Of a stretch of DNA of 47,924 nt, positions 8,811-17,320 are shown piece after piece. The stretch spans positions 1-47,924 of the forward strand of contig MKVB01000006.1 in the NCBI GenBank assembly GCA_001899085.1, in the 5' to 3' direction. The number at the start of each line of letters is the position of its first letter. The stretch's first letter is position 1. This DNA is from Devosia sp. 66-14 (lineage in GTDB: Bacteria > Pseudomonadota > Alphaproteobacteria > Rhizobiales > Devosiaceae). The notes below the pieces were generated by a model. It was not told the DNA's origin. It saw only the letters and a list, made by a program, of their open reading frames with translations, and searched no databases. The translations under genes were made by a program, and so were the position numbers.

Positions 8811-9839
8811 ATGACTCCGGCGAGAAAAACACCAACAATTCAAGATGTTGCCCGTCACGCAAGTGTGTCGGCGGCGACGGTCAGCCGTGTGCTCAGTTCC
8901 CCCGAAAGGGTGACGGAGACGACGCGCGAGCGGGTCTACGCCGCCGTGCGCGAGACCGGCTACACCATCAACCAGGCGGCCCGCTCGCTGCGCCTGAAAG
9001 CGGCCCGCACGATTCTGATGGCGGCGCCCAATATCGGCAACCCGTTCTACTCGACCATCGTCGACGCGGTGATCCGCGAGGCCGCCGAACGCGGCTACAG
9101 CGTGCTGGTGGCGAGCCGCATCGGCGACGACCCCAACCGCTGGCTGAGCGACTATCTGCTGTCGAACCGGGCCGACGGGCTGCTGCTGTTCGACGGGTCG
9201 CTCGATACCAACCGGCTGCACGGGCTGCGCGACGACGGCGTGGCGCTGCCGCTGGTCGCGGCCTATGACGAAATCCCCGATGCAAAAGTCCATTCGGTGA
9301 TCACCGACAACCGCCTCGCCGCCAAGCGGGCGCTGAAATACCTGCTCGAGCTGGGCCATACGCGCATCGGTCACGTCATCGGGCCGTCGCGTAACCAGTC
9401 GACCAACGAGCGTTTCCTCGGCTTCACCGAAGCGATGCAGGAAGCGGGCCTCGAGGTGCGCGACGAGTGGCTGTTCCCCGGCACCTACAATATGGAGTCG
9501 GGTACAGCGGCGGCCGAGCATCTGCTGGCCAGTGGCGAGCTGCCGACGGCGGTGTTCTCGGGCAATGACGAGATGGCGATCGGCCTGATCCACCGGCTGC
9601 GGCTGGAGGGGATCGATTGCCCGCGCGACATCTCGGTGATCGGTTTCGACGACATCGCGGTGGCACGCTTCTTCGATCCGCCGCTCACCACCATGCGCCA
9701 GCCGCGCGAAGACATCGGCCGCATGGCGACCCGCTCGCTGATCGACATCATCGAGGGCGTGGTTCCGGAAGACGACCCCATCCACGTGGTGCTGACCTCC
9801 GACCTCGTCATACGGGAAAGCACGCGCCCGCTGCGCTGA
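8811..9839 (+). CDS. LacI-family transcriptional repressor of the adjacent carbohydrate operon
   Basis: 342 residues. The N-terminal helix-turn-helix reads TIQDVARHASVSAATVSRVL (residues 9-28), followed by the hinge helix (NQAARSLRLK), whose Leu-containing stretch intercalates at a central CG. The rest is a periplasmic-binding-protein-like sugar sensor (ILMAAPNIGNPFYSTIV through FFDPPLTTMRQP). It is divergent from the sugar importer operon, and two palindromes with CG centres lie between, so local control is a safe inference; the inducer is unknown. A longer frame opens at 8667, but that start would read through the operators; ATG 8811 places the HTH as usual, though its purine-rich site (GAGGGAG) is rather distant. 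Confidence 0.9.
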   Translation: MTPARKTPTIQDVARHASVSAATVSRVLSSPERVTETTRERVYAAVRETGYTINQAARSLRLKAARTILMAAPNIGNPFYSTIVDAVIREAAERGYSVLVASRIGDDPNRWLSDYLLSNRADGLLLFDGSLDTNRLHGLRDDGVALPLVAAYDEIPDAKVHSVITDNRLAAKRALKYLLELGHTRIGHVIGPSRNQSTNERFLGFTEAMQEAGLEVRDEWLFPGTYNMESGTAAAEHLLASGELPTAVFSGNDEMAIGLIHRLRLEGIDCPRDISVIGFDDIAVARFFDPPLTTMRQPREDIGRMATRSLIDIIEGVVPEDDPIHVVLTSDLVIRESTRPLR

Positions 9840-9993
9840 GCCGGCGAGCCACCGGACCCCTGCCGAGGCAGCAAACAGTCGCGTCACGCCAGCGCAACAC
9901 AACCGGGGTTACATCACGTCGCTGCCACGGCGCGGTGAAGCAACCACGAGCCGCACTCGGACGTTCAGTGAGCCGATCGGAGGGCGCCCCCGC

Positions 9994-10239
9994 ATGACCA
10001 TCGTCAAAATTCTGGTGCGACATGACGGTGCCGGCTGGCGGATCGCCAGCCCAGGCCGCGATCTCGACGCCACTTCCGGCCCCCGCCCCTACACCCAGCG
10101 CGACGAAGCGATCTCGGACGCGCTGTTCGCGGCGCGGATGCTGCGCGCGCTGGGCGAGAATGCCTCGGTCTATGTGGAGAACAGCGACGGATTGCGGCTC
10201 GTCGCCGAGGAGGACCTGCAGGTCTGGCGCAAGCACTGA
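9994..10239 (+). CDS. Small protein of unknown function, weakly DUF2188-like
   Basis: 81 residues, soluble, no signal or membrane segment. The order of elements (a VRHDGAGWRIASPG strand pair, a DEAISDALFAARML helix, then ENASVYVENSDGLRLV strands) resembles the small DUF2188 alpha/beta fold, but I am not certain. ATG 9994 follows a GGAGGG sequence about 11 bases upstream. It stands alone between the LacI gene and the glycosyltransferase locus, on the opposite strand to the latter. No function is proposed. Confidence 0.55.
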   Translation: MTIVKILVRHDGAGWRIASPGRDLDATSGPRPYTQRDEAISDALFAARMLRALGENASVYVENSDGLRLVAEEDLQVWRKH

Positions 10240-10424
10240 CCGCAGATGGGGGGAACCGGATGCCACCCCAGGAGGAGCAGCACCCGGCCCACCCGATTAG
10301 CGATTGTGGACGCGGTGTCGGGCAGCTTCATCAAGCCGGATGGATATCGTTACCACAATCAGACCAAGGTCGATATCTCGCTGTTTGTGCTGGCGATTTG
10401 GCCCTGCCCTGTGCCCGTGGCACC
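10240..10424. other. Intergenic stretch without a recognisable gene
   Basis: 185 bases between a plus-strand and a minus-strand gene (convergent). GATTGTGG (10302-10309) and CCACAATC (10353-10360) form a distant inverted repeat of doubtful meaning. I see no convincing terminator. Confidence 0.3.
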
Positions 10425-11924
10425 CTATGACCGGATCAGCACGGCCTTTCCGTCGATGGTTGCGTCCGATACGGAGTCGAACAGGCAGCAGTGCCAGTCC
10501 GGGCGGACCATGCCGAGGATGGCGAGCGGATCGCGGCCGGTGGTTCTGAACAGCTCAGGATCGGCGAGCGTTGCGGCAAAGTCGAAGCCTGTCGCGAGGA
10601 GCACCTGGACCAGCGTCTGTTGCCGTTCGAGGCGCTGCAGATCCGATCCCGCTCCGGTTACCCGGCTCCGTGCCCCGATCCATTGGTGCAGCCGCTCGCC
10701 CGACAGCCGCTCGCTCGGCGGGCGAAACGATACCTGCTTGCGGCCCTCTTCGATCGGTCGCGTCGGCGCGAGGGGATACCAGAAGTCCATCGGCTCGCTC
10801 ACCGGCACGGTCGCCTCGACCTCATCCAGCGCGGCCTCGGTCGCCGCCCGGCGCAGGCAGAGCACGCCCTCGACCGACAGCCGGACCTCGGCCAGCGCCT
10901 CGATCAGTCGCGCCCCGCCACCGCGCGCAAAGGCGGCATTGATGCGATCCTCGAGGCCTGGAACCCAGAGGTCGCGCGGCACCCAGGTCAGGTGTCGCAG
11001 AACCGGGTCAATGAGCACGATGACGTCGGTGTTGGCCGCCCAGTCGTCGCGGTCGAGTATCGCTACGGCGACGGTGTAGCGGGCTGCGCCCTGCTGTCGG
11101 GAGCCGGCGCGGGACGCTCCGGCTTCATAGGCCATGCAGGCGGCAAGGACGATCGGCGAGGCTGCCAGCACCATCAACCTGTCGCGCCCGCGTGAGGCGC
11201 GCAGCGCCAGCGGCAGCGTGCCGGCAAAGCGCCTCAGCACGCGTGCCGGCCACGTGCCGTGCTGCGGCGTCGGCCAGTGCACCGCCCAACGCTCACCGCG
11301 CAGCTTGTGGTCGTCGATTAACTGGCGCCAGGTCTGCGGGTAGCGATGCGCGGCCACCACCTGCGGCGCCCAGACCGGGCGGTCCCGGCGCCGCATGCGG
11401 CGATGGAACTCGGTGTCCTCGCCGATGCGCAGGTCCTCCCGGAACAGACCGTAGCGGTCGAACAGGCTGCGCGCGTAGCTGGCGCCGTAGCGATGCGCTC
11501 GTCGCTTCGGCAGGCCCGCCATCCGTCGCGCATGCAGCGTCACATGGGCGGCCCAGGCGAAGATGTTGCCAGCCTGGACGTTGCTGACCGCGGAGGCCAC
11601 CGAGGCCTTGCCGGCCCGGTGCAGGGCGAGACGCTGGGCCGCCCAATCCGGCGCCGCGACCAGATCGGACGCGAGGAAGGCCACCCAAGGCGCCCGCGTC
11701 GCCCTGATCCCGGCATTGCGCGCCGCACCGGGCCAGAGCAGCTCGGGCACCTCGACGGTGCGAATGGCCTGCCCTTCCGGCAACAGGTCGGCAAGGCTCC
11801 CACCGCCGGAGTTCACGACGACGATCTCGAGCGGCTCGGATTGGCGGAGCAAGGAGTCGATCGCCGCCCGCAATTCCGGCGGCGCACCGACCGACAGCAC
11901 CACAACGGCGAGTTCAGGTTGCAT
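10425..11924 (-). CDS. GT2 glycosyltransferase fused to a C-terminal LCP (LytR-CpsA-Psr) domain
   Basis: 499 residues. Residues 1-235 are a GT-A glycosyltransferase of family 2: LAVVVLSVGAPPELRAAIDS, GAARNAGIRA, then FREDLRIGEDTEFHRRM carrying the catalytic ED. A hydrophobic segment (about 249-266) follows. Residues 280-445 match the LCP phosphotransferase pattern: NTDVIVLIDPVLRHLTWVPRD (Arg317 in the PRD motif), RINAAFARGGG (327-337), LSGERLHQWIGARSR and SDLQRLERQQ, giving Arg419, Arg421, Asp428, Arg431 and Arg434-Gln435 in the canonical spacing. LCP proteins transfer polyprenyl-linked glycans to cell envelope acceptors, mainly in Gram-positives. A GT2-LCP fusion in a proteobacterium is unusual to me. 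The ATG shares one base with the upstream stop (TGATG), so both genes are translationally coupled. Confidence 0.8.
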   Translation of the reverse strand: MQPELAVVVLSVGAPPELRAAIDSLLRQSEPLEIVVVNSGGGSLADLLPEGQAIRTVEVPELLWPGAARNAGIRATRAPWVAFLASDLVAAPDWAAQRLALHRAGKASVASAVSNVQAGNIFAWAAHVTLHARRMAGLPKRRAHRYGASYARSLFDRYGLFREDLRIGEDTEFHRRMRRRDRPVWAPQVVAAHRYPQTWRQLIDDHKLRGERWAVHWPTPQHGTWPARVLRRFAGTLPLALRASRGRDRLMVLAASPIVLAACMAYEAGASRAGSRQQGAARYTVAVAILDRDDWAANTDVIVLIDPVLRHLTWVPRDLWVPGLEDRINAAFARGGGARLIEALAEVRLSVEGVLCLRRAATEAALDEVEATVPVSEPMDFWYPLAPTRPIEEGRKQVSFRPPSERLSGERLHQWIGARSRVTGAGSDLQRLERQQTLVQVLLATGFDFAATLADPELFRTTGRDPLAILGMVRPDWHCCLFDSVSDATIDGKAVLIRS

Positions 11925-14900
11925 CACGCGCGGGACGCCTCGAGCGCACGCGACGGCCCCATATCTCCCAGCAGGCGCGCGTAGCGCGGATGCGCTGCAA
12001 TGAGCGAGCGCACCCTCTCGGTCGTCCCGGTGGGGGAACGGTAGATGGCGACGTCGGTAATGCTCCTCGTGCCATAGCCGCACCAATGGTCGGCGGCGCT
12101 GCCGATGTCGATGGCGATGCCACCCGCCTGCTTGATCCAGTGGCAGTAGATCTTGCCCAGCATGCCCGCCGATACGAGTACAACCTGCCCCGGCGCAATT
12201 TCCTGCAACGGGCCGCGCAACCTTTCGAACACCGTTGGGAAGTGCGCCTCGTCGCTGGTTTCTGCAAAGGCGGCCGCATATTTCCGCTCCGGCGGGATGC
12301 GGTGGGTTAGGCCGATGCTGACGCCGTGCGTACGCGCCAGCACGTCGCCGAGCTGGCCGTGACAAGTGACCAAGTCGAGCCGCCCGAGACGTGGCAGGAG
12401 GATGTCCCACAATCCCCAGAAGGCGAGCGACTGATGGACATGGCAGGTGGTCCAGACGGCGAAGGGACAGTGCACGGCGACGAAGTCGATCACCGCCAGC
12501 AGCCCGCGCATATTTCGGCCATTGGCGAGCAGAGCGGTGGGTTCCGTCGGATAGAATATGCGGGTTGCACGATCGAGTTCGGGGATGCCAACCACATCAG
12601 CGGCGCGGATGGCGACTTCGAGATCTTCCGCCAGAGCCGTGGTCGGCGAGCTGCCCTGCCCCCACCAGGTCCTGCTGTTCTCGGCAAGATCGTTGGCGCG
12701 GAACCCCTGCAGCTCGGGTCGGTACGGCAACACGGCGCCCTCTCCGTCGCCGAGCCGGAGCAACGAGAAGGGGCGTCTAGCATCGGCCGCGTCGGCGACG
12801 CTTAGAGCAACCTCCAGCGCGTCGCGCAGCAGGAATGAAGCATCGAGGAGGTGGCCGTCCGACCTCTGCTGACGATGCCGCGCCAACGTCTCGGCAAAGT
12901 CTTTCAGATCACCCGGCGCTTCGGCACCTTCCGCCTGCAGCGCCGAGAGCACCAGTTGCTCGGATGGCTGTTCGGGCGCCATCAACCTGCCCTCGGTCAG
13001 CGCCTCATAGCTGTCGAGGCGAAGATGCTGGAACTGTCGGTTCAGGTGCAACGCCCGCCCGGCCCGCCCGGCCGAGGCCGGCAATCCGTTCAGCACCGAT
13101 CGTGCCAGGGGAACGCCGCCGGTTTCCTGGGCCGCCGTCACCATCGCGGCCAGGTTGCCGCCGCCGATCCTGTCAATGGTCCCATGCTCCCACGCGGATT
13201 GCAGCAGCCGGTCGGCCTCGCTATAGCGCCGGGCCTCGACCAGGCATCCAATGGTCAGCGAGGCTCGTTGTGTAGTGCTGCCGGCCGGGCTGCGCTGCAG
13301 CATCAGCAAGGCATCGTCGATGCGACCCAGCCGCCGCAGCGCGGTAACGTGCATGCCCAGCAGAGACCAGTTGGTGTCGGTCAGCGCCCGGTGCCGGGCC
13401 AGCAACGCATCCGTGCCTGCCCAGTCATGGGTGGCTCCCTGGAGTTGCGTGGCTGCGAACAGGAAGGCCAGCGTGTCGTCCTGTTCGCTGATTCCGGCGA
13501 CGAACCGGTTCGCCTCATCGAGCCGATCCAGGCGGCACAGCAGCGTAGCGTGACGTTGCGCAAGGGCGGGGTCTCGCGACAGGGCCCAGATCTTTCGCTG
13601 CAGCTCGAGGACTTCTGCCCAGCGGCCACGTTCGACGGCGATCCGTTCGAGCCCACGCAGACCTTCCGGCTGATCCGGAACGAGCGCGCTGAGCCTGCCA
13701 TAGGCCCGCTCGGCCTCGTCCAGCCGACCAAGCCGCATCGCGGCACGCCCCGTGCCGGTGAGCGCGCCGATCTGTTGCGGTCGCAGCCGGCTGACGGTGC
13801 CCCAGGCGGCGAAAGCGTCTTCCCACAGTTCCAGCTGCTCGGCCGCCTTGGCGCCGCCGCGATAGGCCGAGGCCCGGTTGGGCTGCAACTGCTGCCAGGT
13901 CTCGAACGTCGCCTTGGCTTCCACTGCATGGCCGAGGCGCAAGAGCGCTTCCGCCCTGCCCTGCAGAGCGCGCGTCGACCTGGGCAACAACTGGCCCAAC
14001 CAGGTGAAGGTATTGAGACGCCAGATCAGTTGCCGCCGGGTGCCGGGCGGAAGATCGCCATCGGGCGGCCGCTGCGCCGCCCGCGCCTCGGTCGTCTCTT
14101 CGAGACGCCGCTGGATGGCCGGCAGGAGATGCCGCCAGGCGGCGCCGCTGACGATCTCGCGGGGCGTCCACTGGCTATAGGCCAGGTCGCAGAGGAACTG
14201 CTGGCGATCCGGCTCCAGCGGCGCCTCGATGTCGTCGAGACTCTGCGAGCAAAGCTGATAGGCGAGGTTGGCCGACGACAGGCAGATCGGCGGCACCCCG
14301 GCCAGCAGCGCATCCACCGCTCCGCCCGACGAGTAGGTGACGCAGGTCCATGCATCGCCGATGTCGGCGGAGAAGCTGTTCTCGACCGGCGAGATCGTCA
14401 GGTCGGCGACCTCGCTGCATTCGGCGATGGCCCTCACACGATCACGCCAGCGCATGCTCGGATGGAGGCGCACGACGATCGGCCGGCTGGTCCGCTGGCG
14501 CACCTGCCTCGCCGTTTCGCCGAGCCATCTGGCGATATCCAGCCCACGCAGCGAGGCGTCGCGGCCAACCTGCCCCAGGATCAGCACGTGTCGGCCCCGG
14601 CGACGATAGGGTGCAACCTTGATGCCGAGTTCGCGGCGCTGGGCGTCCCAGCGGTCCGGCGGGCTGCCGGTCGCACAGAAATCGGCGTCGTCACCGAGCG
14701 CCCCGTCGAGCGCCACCCTGAAATAGGGGTGAACCTGGCGCGGTCGCAGTGGCCGGCGACGCAGCGCCGCCACCCAGTTCGGCACTGCCGGCCTGAAGCT
14801 ACGCCCCAGCAGGCTGCTCTCGACGACGACGATCGGTCCCTTGTGTTCGCGGTAAATCGAGTTGCGCAACTGCCCCTGCAACGACCGGCGTTGCGGATTG

Positions 14901-15046
14901 GCGAGCCCGTACATAATCGCCACGTCACAGGGCTGGTAAAGCCAGCCGCTGGTGGGGGTCACCCGCATTCCTTCAACGCCGAAGCGTGAGATGTCGGTAA
15001 AACTGACGCTGTCGGTGAATATTCTGGCGTGGAGCATCGAACTCAT
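11924..15046 (-). CDS. Large multidomain glycan-synthesis protein: GT-B-like domain, TPR repeats and GT-D-type glycosyltransferase
   Basis: 1040 residues in three parts. Residues 1-320 look like the polysaccharide GT-B/KpsS-like fold: HVLILGQVGRDAS (152-164), VVRLHPSMRWRD (191-202) and TYSSGGAVDALLAGVPPICL (237-256). Residues 345-660 are helical TPR-like repeats with recurring GRxDEAERAYGRL-type units. Residues 735-1010 resemble the GT-D fold (DUF1792): FSLLRLGDGEG (760-770) with its acidic DGE, IPELDRATRIFYP, then AGMLGKIYCHWIKQAGGIAIDIGS (960-983), the usual C-terminal core. No signal peptide is visible, so it should act in the cytoplasm, probably building a surface glycan. The start at 15046 gives an uninterrupted frame; the next Met (residue 4) is also possible. 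Confidence 0.75.
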   Translation of the reverse strand: MSSMLHARIFTDSVSFTDISRFGVEGMRVTPTSGWLYQPCDVAIMYGLANPQRRSLQGQLRNSIYREHKGPIVVVESSLLGRSFRPAVPNWVAALRRRPLRPRQVHPYFRVALDGALGDDADFCATGSPPDRWDAQRRELGIKVAPYRRRGRHVLILGQVGRDASLRGLDIARWLGETARQVRQRTSRPIVVRLHPSMRWRDRVRAIAECSEVADLTISPVENSFSADIGDAWTCVTYSSGGAVDALLAGVPPICLSSANLAYQLCSQSLDDIEAPLEPDRQQFLCDLAYSQWTPREIVSGAAWRHLLPAIQRRLEETTEARAAQRPPDGDLPPGTRRQLIWRLNTFTWLGQLLPRSTRALQGRAEALLRLGHAVEAKATFETWQQLQPNRASAYRGGAKAAEQLELWEDAFAAWGTVSRLRPQQIGALTGTGRAAMRLGRLDEAERAYGRLSALVPDQPEGLRGLERIAVERGRWAEVLELQRKIWALSRDPALAQRHATLLCRLDRLDEANRFVAGISEQDDTLAFLFAATQLQGATHDWAGTDALLARHRALTDTNWSLLGMHVTALRRLGRIDDALLMLQRSPAGSTTQRASLTIGCLVEARRYSEADRLLQSAWEHGTIDRIGGGNLAAMVTAAQETGGVPLARSVLNGLPASAGRAGRALHLNRQFQHLRLDSYEALTEGRLMAPEQPSEQLVLSALQAEGAEAPGDLKDFAETLARHRQQRSDGHLLDASFLLRDALEVALSVADAADARRPFSLLRLGDGEGAVLPYRPELQGFRANDLAENSRTWWGQGSSPTTALAEDLEVAIRAADVVGIPELDRATRIFYPTEPTALLANGRNMRGLLAVIDFVAVHCPFAVWTTCHVHQSLAFWGLWDILLPRLGRLDLVTCHGQLGDVLARTHGVSIGLTHRIPPERKYAAAFAETSDEAHFPTVFERLRGPLQEIAPGQVVLVSAGMLGKIYCHWIKQAGGIAIDIGSAADHWCGYGTRSITDVAIYRSPTGTTERVRSLIAAHPRYARLLGDMGPSRALEASRA

Positions 15047-15294
15047 GAACAGGGGGAGATGATGATCGTTATCACGGTATGCGCGTAGCGACAGTCATTA
15101 TTGCCCAACGGCAACTGTCGCGACCGAACAGTGGCGGTGCTTCAGTGCTAAGCCGCTCTTCCTGAACCCAAAATGACTGGACCCGTCCTGTTCACAGAGC
15201 GGCCGCAGGGGCGACGATCGGATGGCCCGGAGTTGTCACCGCTCCCTATTCGGGGATACTGACCCGCTCTGCCGAAAACTGTGGACCAACGGGC
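15047..15294. promoter_or_regulatory. Divergent intergenic region between glycan locus and exporter
   Basis: About 250 bases that must hold the start signals for both the minus-strand glycan genes and the plus-strand exporter. A short inverted repeat (ACTGT 15114-15118 / ACAGT 15129-15133) is present. I cannot assign promoter elements with confidence, and no gene is visible. Confidence 0.3.
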
Positions 15295-17085
15295 GTGACG
15301 ACCAGCAACAGCCGAAAACCGCGGACTGATGCGGCTCCGAATCCCGGGCAGTTGCCGCTGGTCAGGCGGCTGCTGGCAGACGCCATAGGCGGCCATCGCG
15401 GCAGCTATTCCGGCGCCGTGTTCTGCATGGTGCTGGTGGCCGTTGCCACCGCGGCGCTGGCCTGGCTGATGCGCCACGTGGTCAACGACGTGCTGGTGGC
15501 CCGAGAGCAATCGGCGATGTGGTTGACCGCCGGCGCAGTGCTCGCGGTCTCGCTGCTGAGGGGCCTGGCCGATTATGGGCAGACGGTTCTGCTCGCCGGC
15601 GTCGGCAACGACCTGGTCGCCGGCCTGCAGCGCCGGATCTTCGACAAGGTGCTGACCCTGGGCGTCGACGATGTCGCGCGCTCGCATTCGGCCAAGCTGA
15701 TCAACCGACTCATCGGCCACGCCGGTGCGGCCCGCAATGTACTGGTCCGCGTCTCGACCAGCGTCGGATGCGACCTGCTGACGGTGATCCTGCTGACCGC
15801 GGTGATGATCGCCCAGGACGTGACGATGGGCCTCGCCACCATCCTCGTGGCGCCGCTCGCCCTGCTGGGGCTCAACCGCATCATGCGGCGGATTCGCGAC
15901 CTCGCGGCGCGCGAGCAGCAGAGCGTCGCCGGCGTCATCCAGTCGATGCAGGAGACGGTACAGGGCATGCGGGTGGTGAAATCCTACACCTCCGAAGCAG
16001 CCATGCGGCAGCGCTTCGAGGCGGCCAGCCGCGATTCACTGGGGCGGGCCAATGGCGTGGTGCGGATTCGCGCCTGGACCTCCCCATTGATGGAAGGGCT
16101 CGGCGGCGGCCTGATCGCCGGGTTCATCCTTTATGCCGGCTGGCAGACCGTCGCCGCCGACAAGTCTGCCGGCGAGTTCATCGCCTTCATCCTCGCCTTC
16201 CTGCTTGCCTATGAGCCGACCAAGCGGCTGGCCAAGGCGCATGTCCTGCTGCAGCGCGACATTGTCGGCATCGAGAAGATGTACGATTTCCTCGACCAGC
16301 CTGAGCCGGAGCCGGATTTCGATCCCCGGCCCGCCCTGCTGACCGGCTCCGGTCCGGTCGCCTTTTCCGACGTGGCGTTCGGCTACGCGCCCGATCGACA
16401 GGTGCTTGACGGGGTCTCGCTGGTCATCGCTCCCGGAGAGATCGTCGCACTGGTCGGCAGTTCGGGCGCCGGAAAATCGACCATCACCGGGTTGCTGCAG
16501 GGCTTTTACGCGCCGACGCGCGGCCGGATCAGCATAGGCGGCACCGATATAGCGACCGTCAATCGAGCCAGCCTGCGCCGCAGCATCGCCGTGGTGAGCC
16601 AGGACCCTGCAATGTTCGCCGGCACCATCAGGCAGAACATCGCGCTCGGTCGCGATGGAGCGACGGACGACGAGATCGAGGCAGCCGCCGAGGCGGCTGG
16701 TGCGCTGTCGTTCATCGAAGCGCTGCCGATGGGCTGGGAAACGCCGATCGCCGAACGCGGCTCCACGCTTTCCGGCGGGCAGCTGCAGCGCATTTCCATT
16801 GCCCGGGCAATCCTCAAGGACGCGCCGATCCTCATCCTCGACGAGGCGACCTCGGCCCTGGATGGCGAGACCGAGCGGCACGTCCATACCGCCCTGAAGC
16901 GCCTGATGTCGGGGCGCACGACGCTGCTGATCGCGCACCGCCGTTCAACCGTCGAGACCGCCGGCCGCGTGCTGGTGCTCGCGGACGGTCGGATCGAAAC
17001 AACGGGGACGGTCGAGCAGCTGTCGCGGAACAGCGCGTCGTACCGCCAGCTGTTCGAGCCGGCGCAGTCGGCAGGACCGGGATAA
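15295..17085 (+). CDS. ABC exporter with fused membrane and ATPase domains (MsbA-like)
   Basis: 596 residues. Residues 30-320 carry six membrane segments of an ABC type-1 exporter (for example TVILLTAVMIAQDVTMGLA). The C-terminal ATPase has Walker A GSSGAGKST (388-396), signature LSGGQLQRI (492-500) and Walker B ILILDEATSALD (512-523) followed by the H-loop LLIAHR. The membrane half reads like the MsbA lipid-A flippase group (QSMQETVQGMRVVKSY). The predicted start is GTG at 15295 with no strong ribosome binding site, so the first few residues are uncertain. Divergent from the GT genes, it is a plausible flippase for their lipid-linked product, but general lipid export is equally possible. Confidence 0.85.
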   Translation: MTTSNSRKPRTDAAPNPGQLPLVRRLLADAIGGHRGSYSGAVFCMVLVAVATAALAWLMRHVVNDVLVAREQSAMWLTAGAVLAVSLLRGLADYGQTVLLAGVGNDLVAGLQRRIFDKVLTLGVDDVARSHSAKLINRLIGHAGAARNVLVRVSTSVGCDLLTVILLTAVMIAQDVTMGLATILVAPLALLGLNRIMRRIRDLAAREQQSVAGVIQSMQETVQGMRVVKSYTSEAAMRQRFEAASRDSLGRANGVVRIRAWTSPLMEGLGGGLIAGFILYAGWQTVAADKSAGEFIAFILAFLLAYEPTKRLAKAHVLLQRDIVGIEKMYDFLDQPEPEPDFDPRPALLTGSGPVAFSDVAFGYAPDRQVLDGVSLVIAPGEIVALVGSSGAGKSTITGLLQGFYAPTRGRISIGGTDIATVNRASLRRSIAVVSQDPAMFAGTIRQNIALGRDGATDDEIEAAAEAAGALSFIEALPMGWETPIAERGSTLSGGQLQRISIARAILKDAPILILDEATSALDGETERHVHTALKRLMSGRTTLLIAHRRSTVETAGRVLVLADGRIETTGTVEQLSRNSASYRQLFEPAQSAGPG

Positions 17086-17086
17086 C

Positions 17087-17162
17087 TGGTGACCTCGGGA
17101 GGATTCGAACCTCCGACCAACAGCTTAGAAGGCTGCTGCTCTATCCCCTGAGCTACGAGGCC
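17087..17162 (-). tRNA. tRNA-Arg (anticodon TCT)
   Basis: The minus strand folds as a 76-base tRNA. The acceptor GGCCTCG pairs with CGAGGTC (one G-U), the D-arm is AGCTCAGGGGATAGAGC, the anticodon loop is CTTCTAA, and the T-loop is GGTTCGAATCC. The 3' CCA is encoded. Its 3' end lies one base from the stop codon of the convergent exporter gene. Confidence 0.95.
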
Positions 17163-17170
17163 GTGGCGCG

Positions 17171-17199
17171 GGTGTAGCGCAATCGGGACGGAATGTCAG
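17171..17199 (-). promoter_or_regulatory. Promoter of tRNA-Arg
   Basis: On the minus strand CTGACA (17199-17194), a 17-base spacer and TACACC (17176-17171) form a sigma-70-like promoter ending 8 bases upstream of the tRNA 5' end. Confidence 0.6.
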
Positions 17200-17320
17200 G
17201 CCTCGGGTTTGCCGACTCCCAAAGGCAATGGCAGGGTGCGCGGCGGCCCTTGAGTTTGCCGCGCTCTCGGGCCGGAGAGGTCTGTCACGCCTGCCGAAAG
17301 CACTCCAGGAGGACCCTGCC

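Noticed and set aside
12851-14989. 712-codon open frame on the plus strand
   Set aside because: It lies wholly antisense to the 1040-residue GT protein, shows no family motif and is rich in Gly, Arg, Pro and Gln as expected from a GC-rich shadow frame.
17087-17162. tRNA-Arg as an integration site for a genomic island
   Set aside because: No integrase gene and no direct repeat of the tRNA 3' end were noticed nearby.
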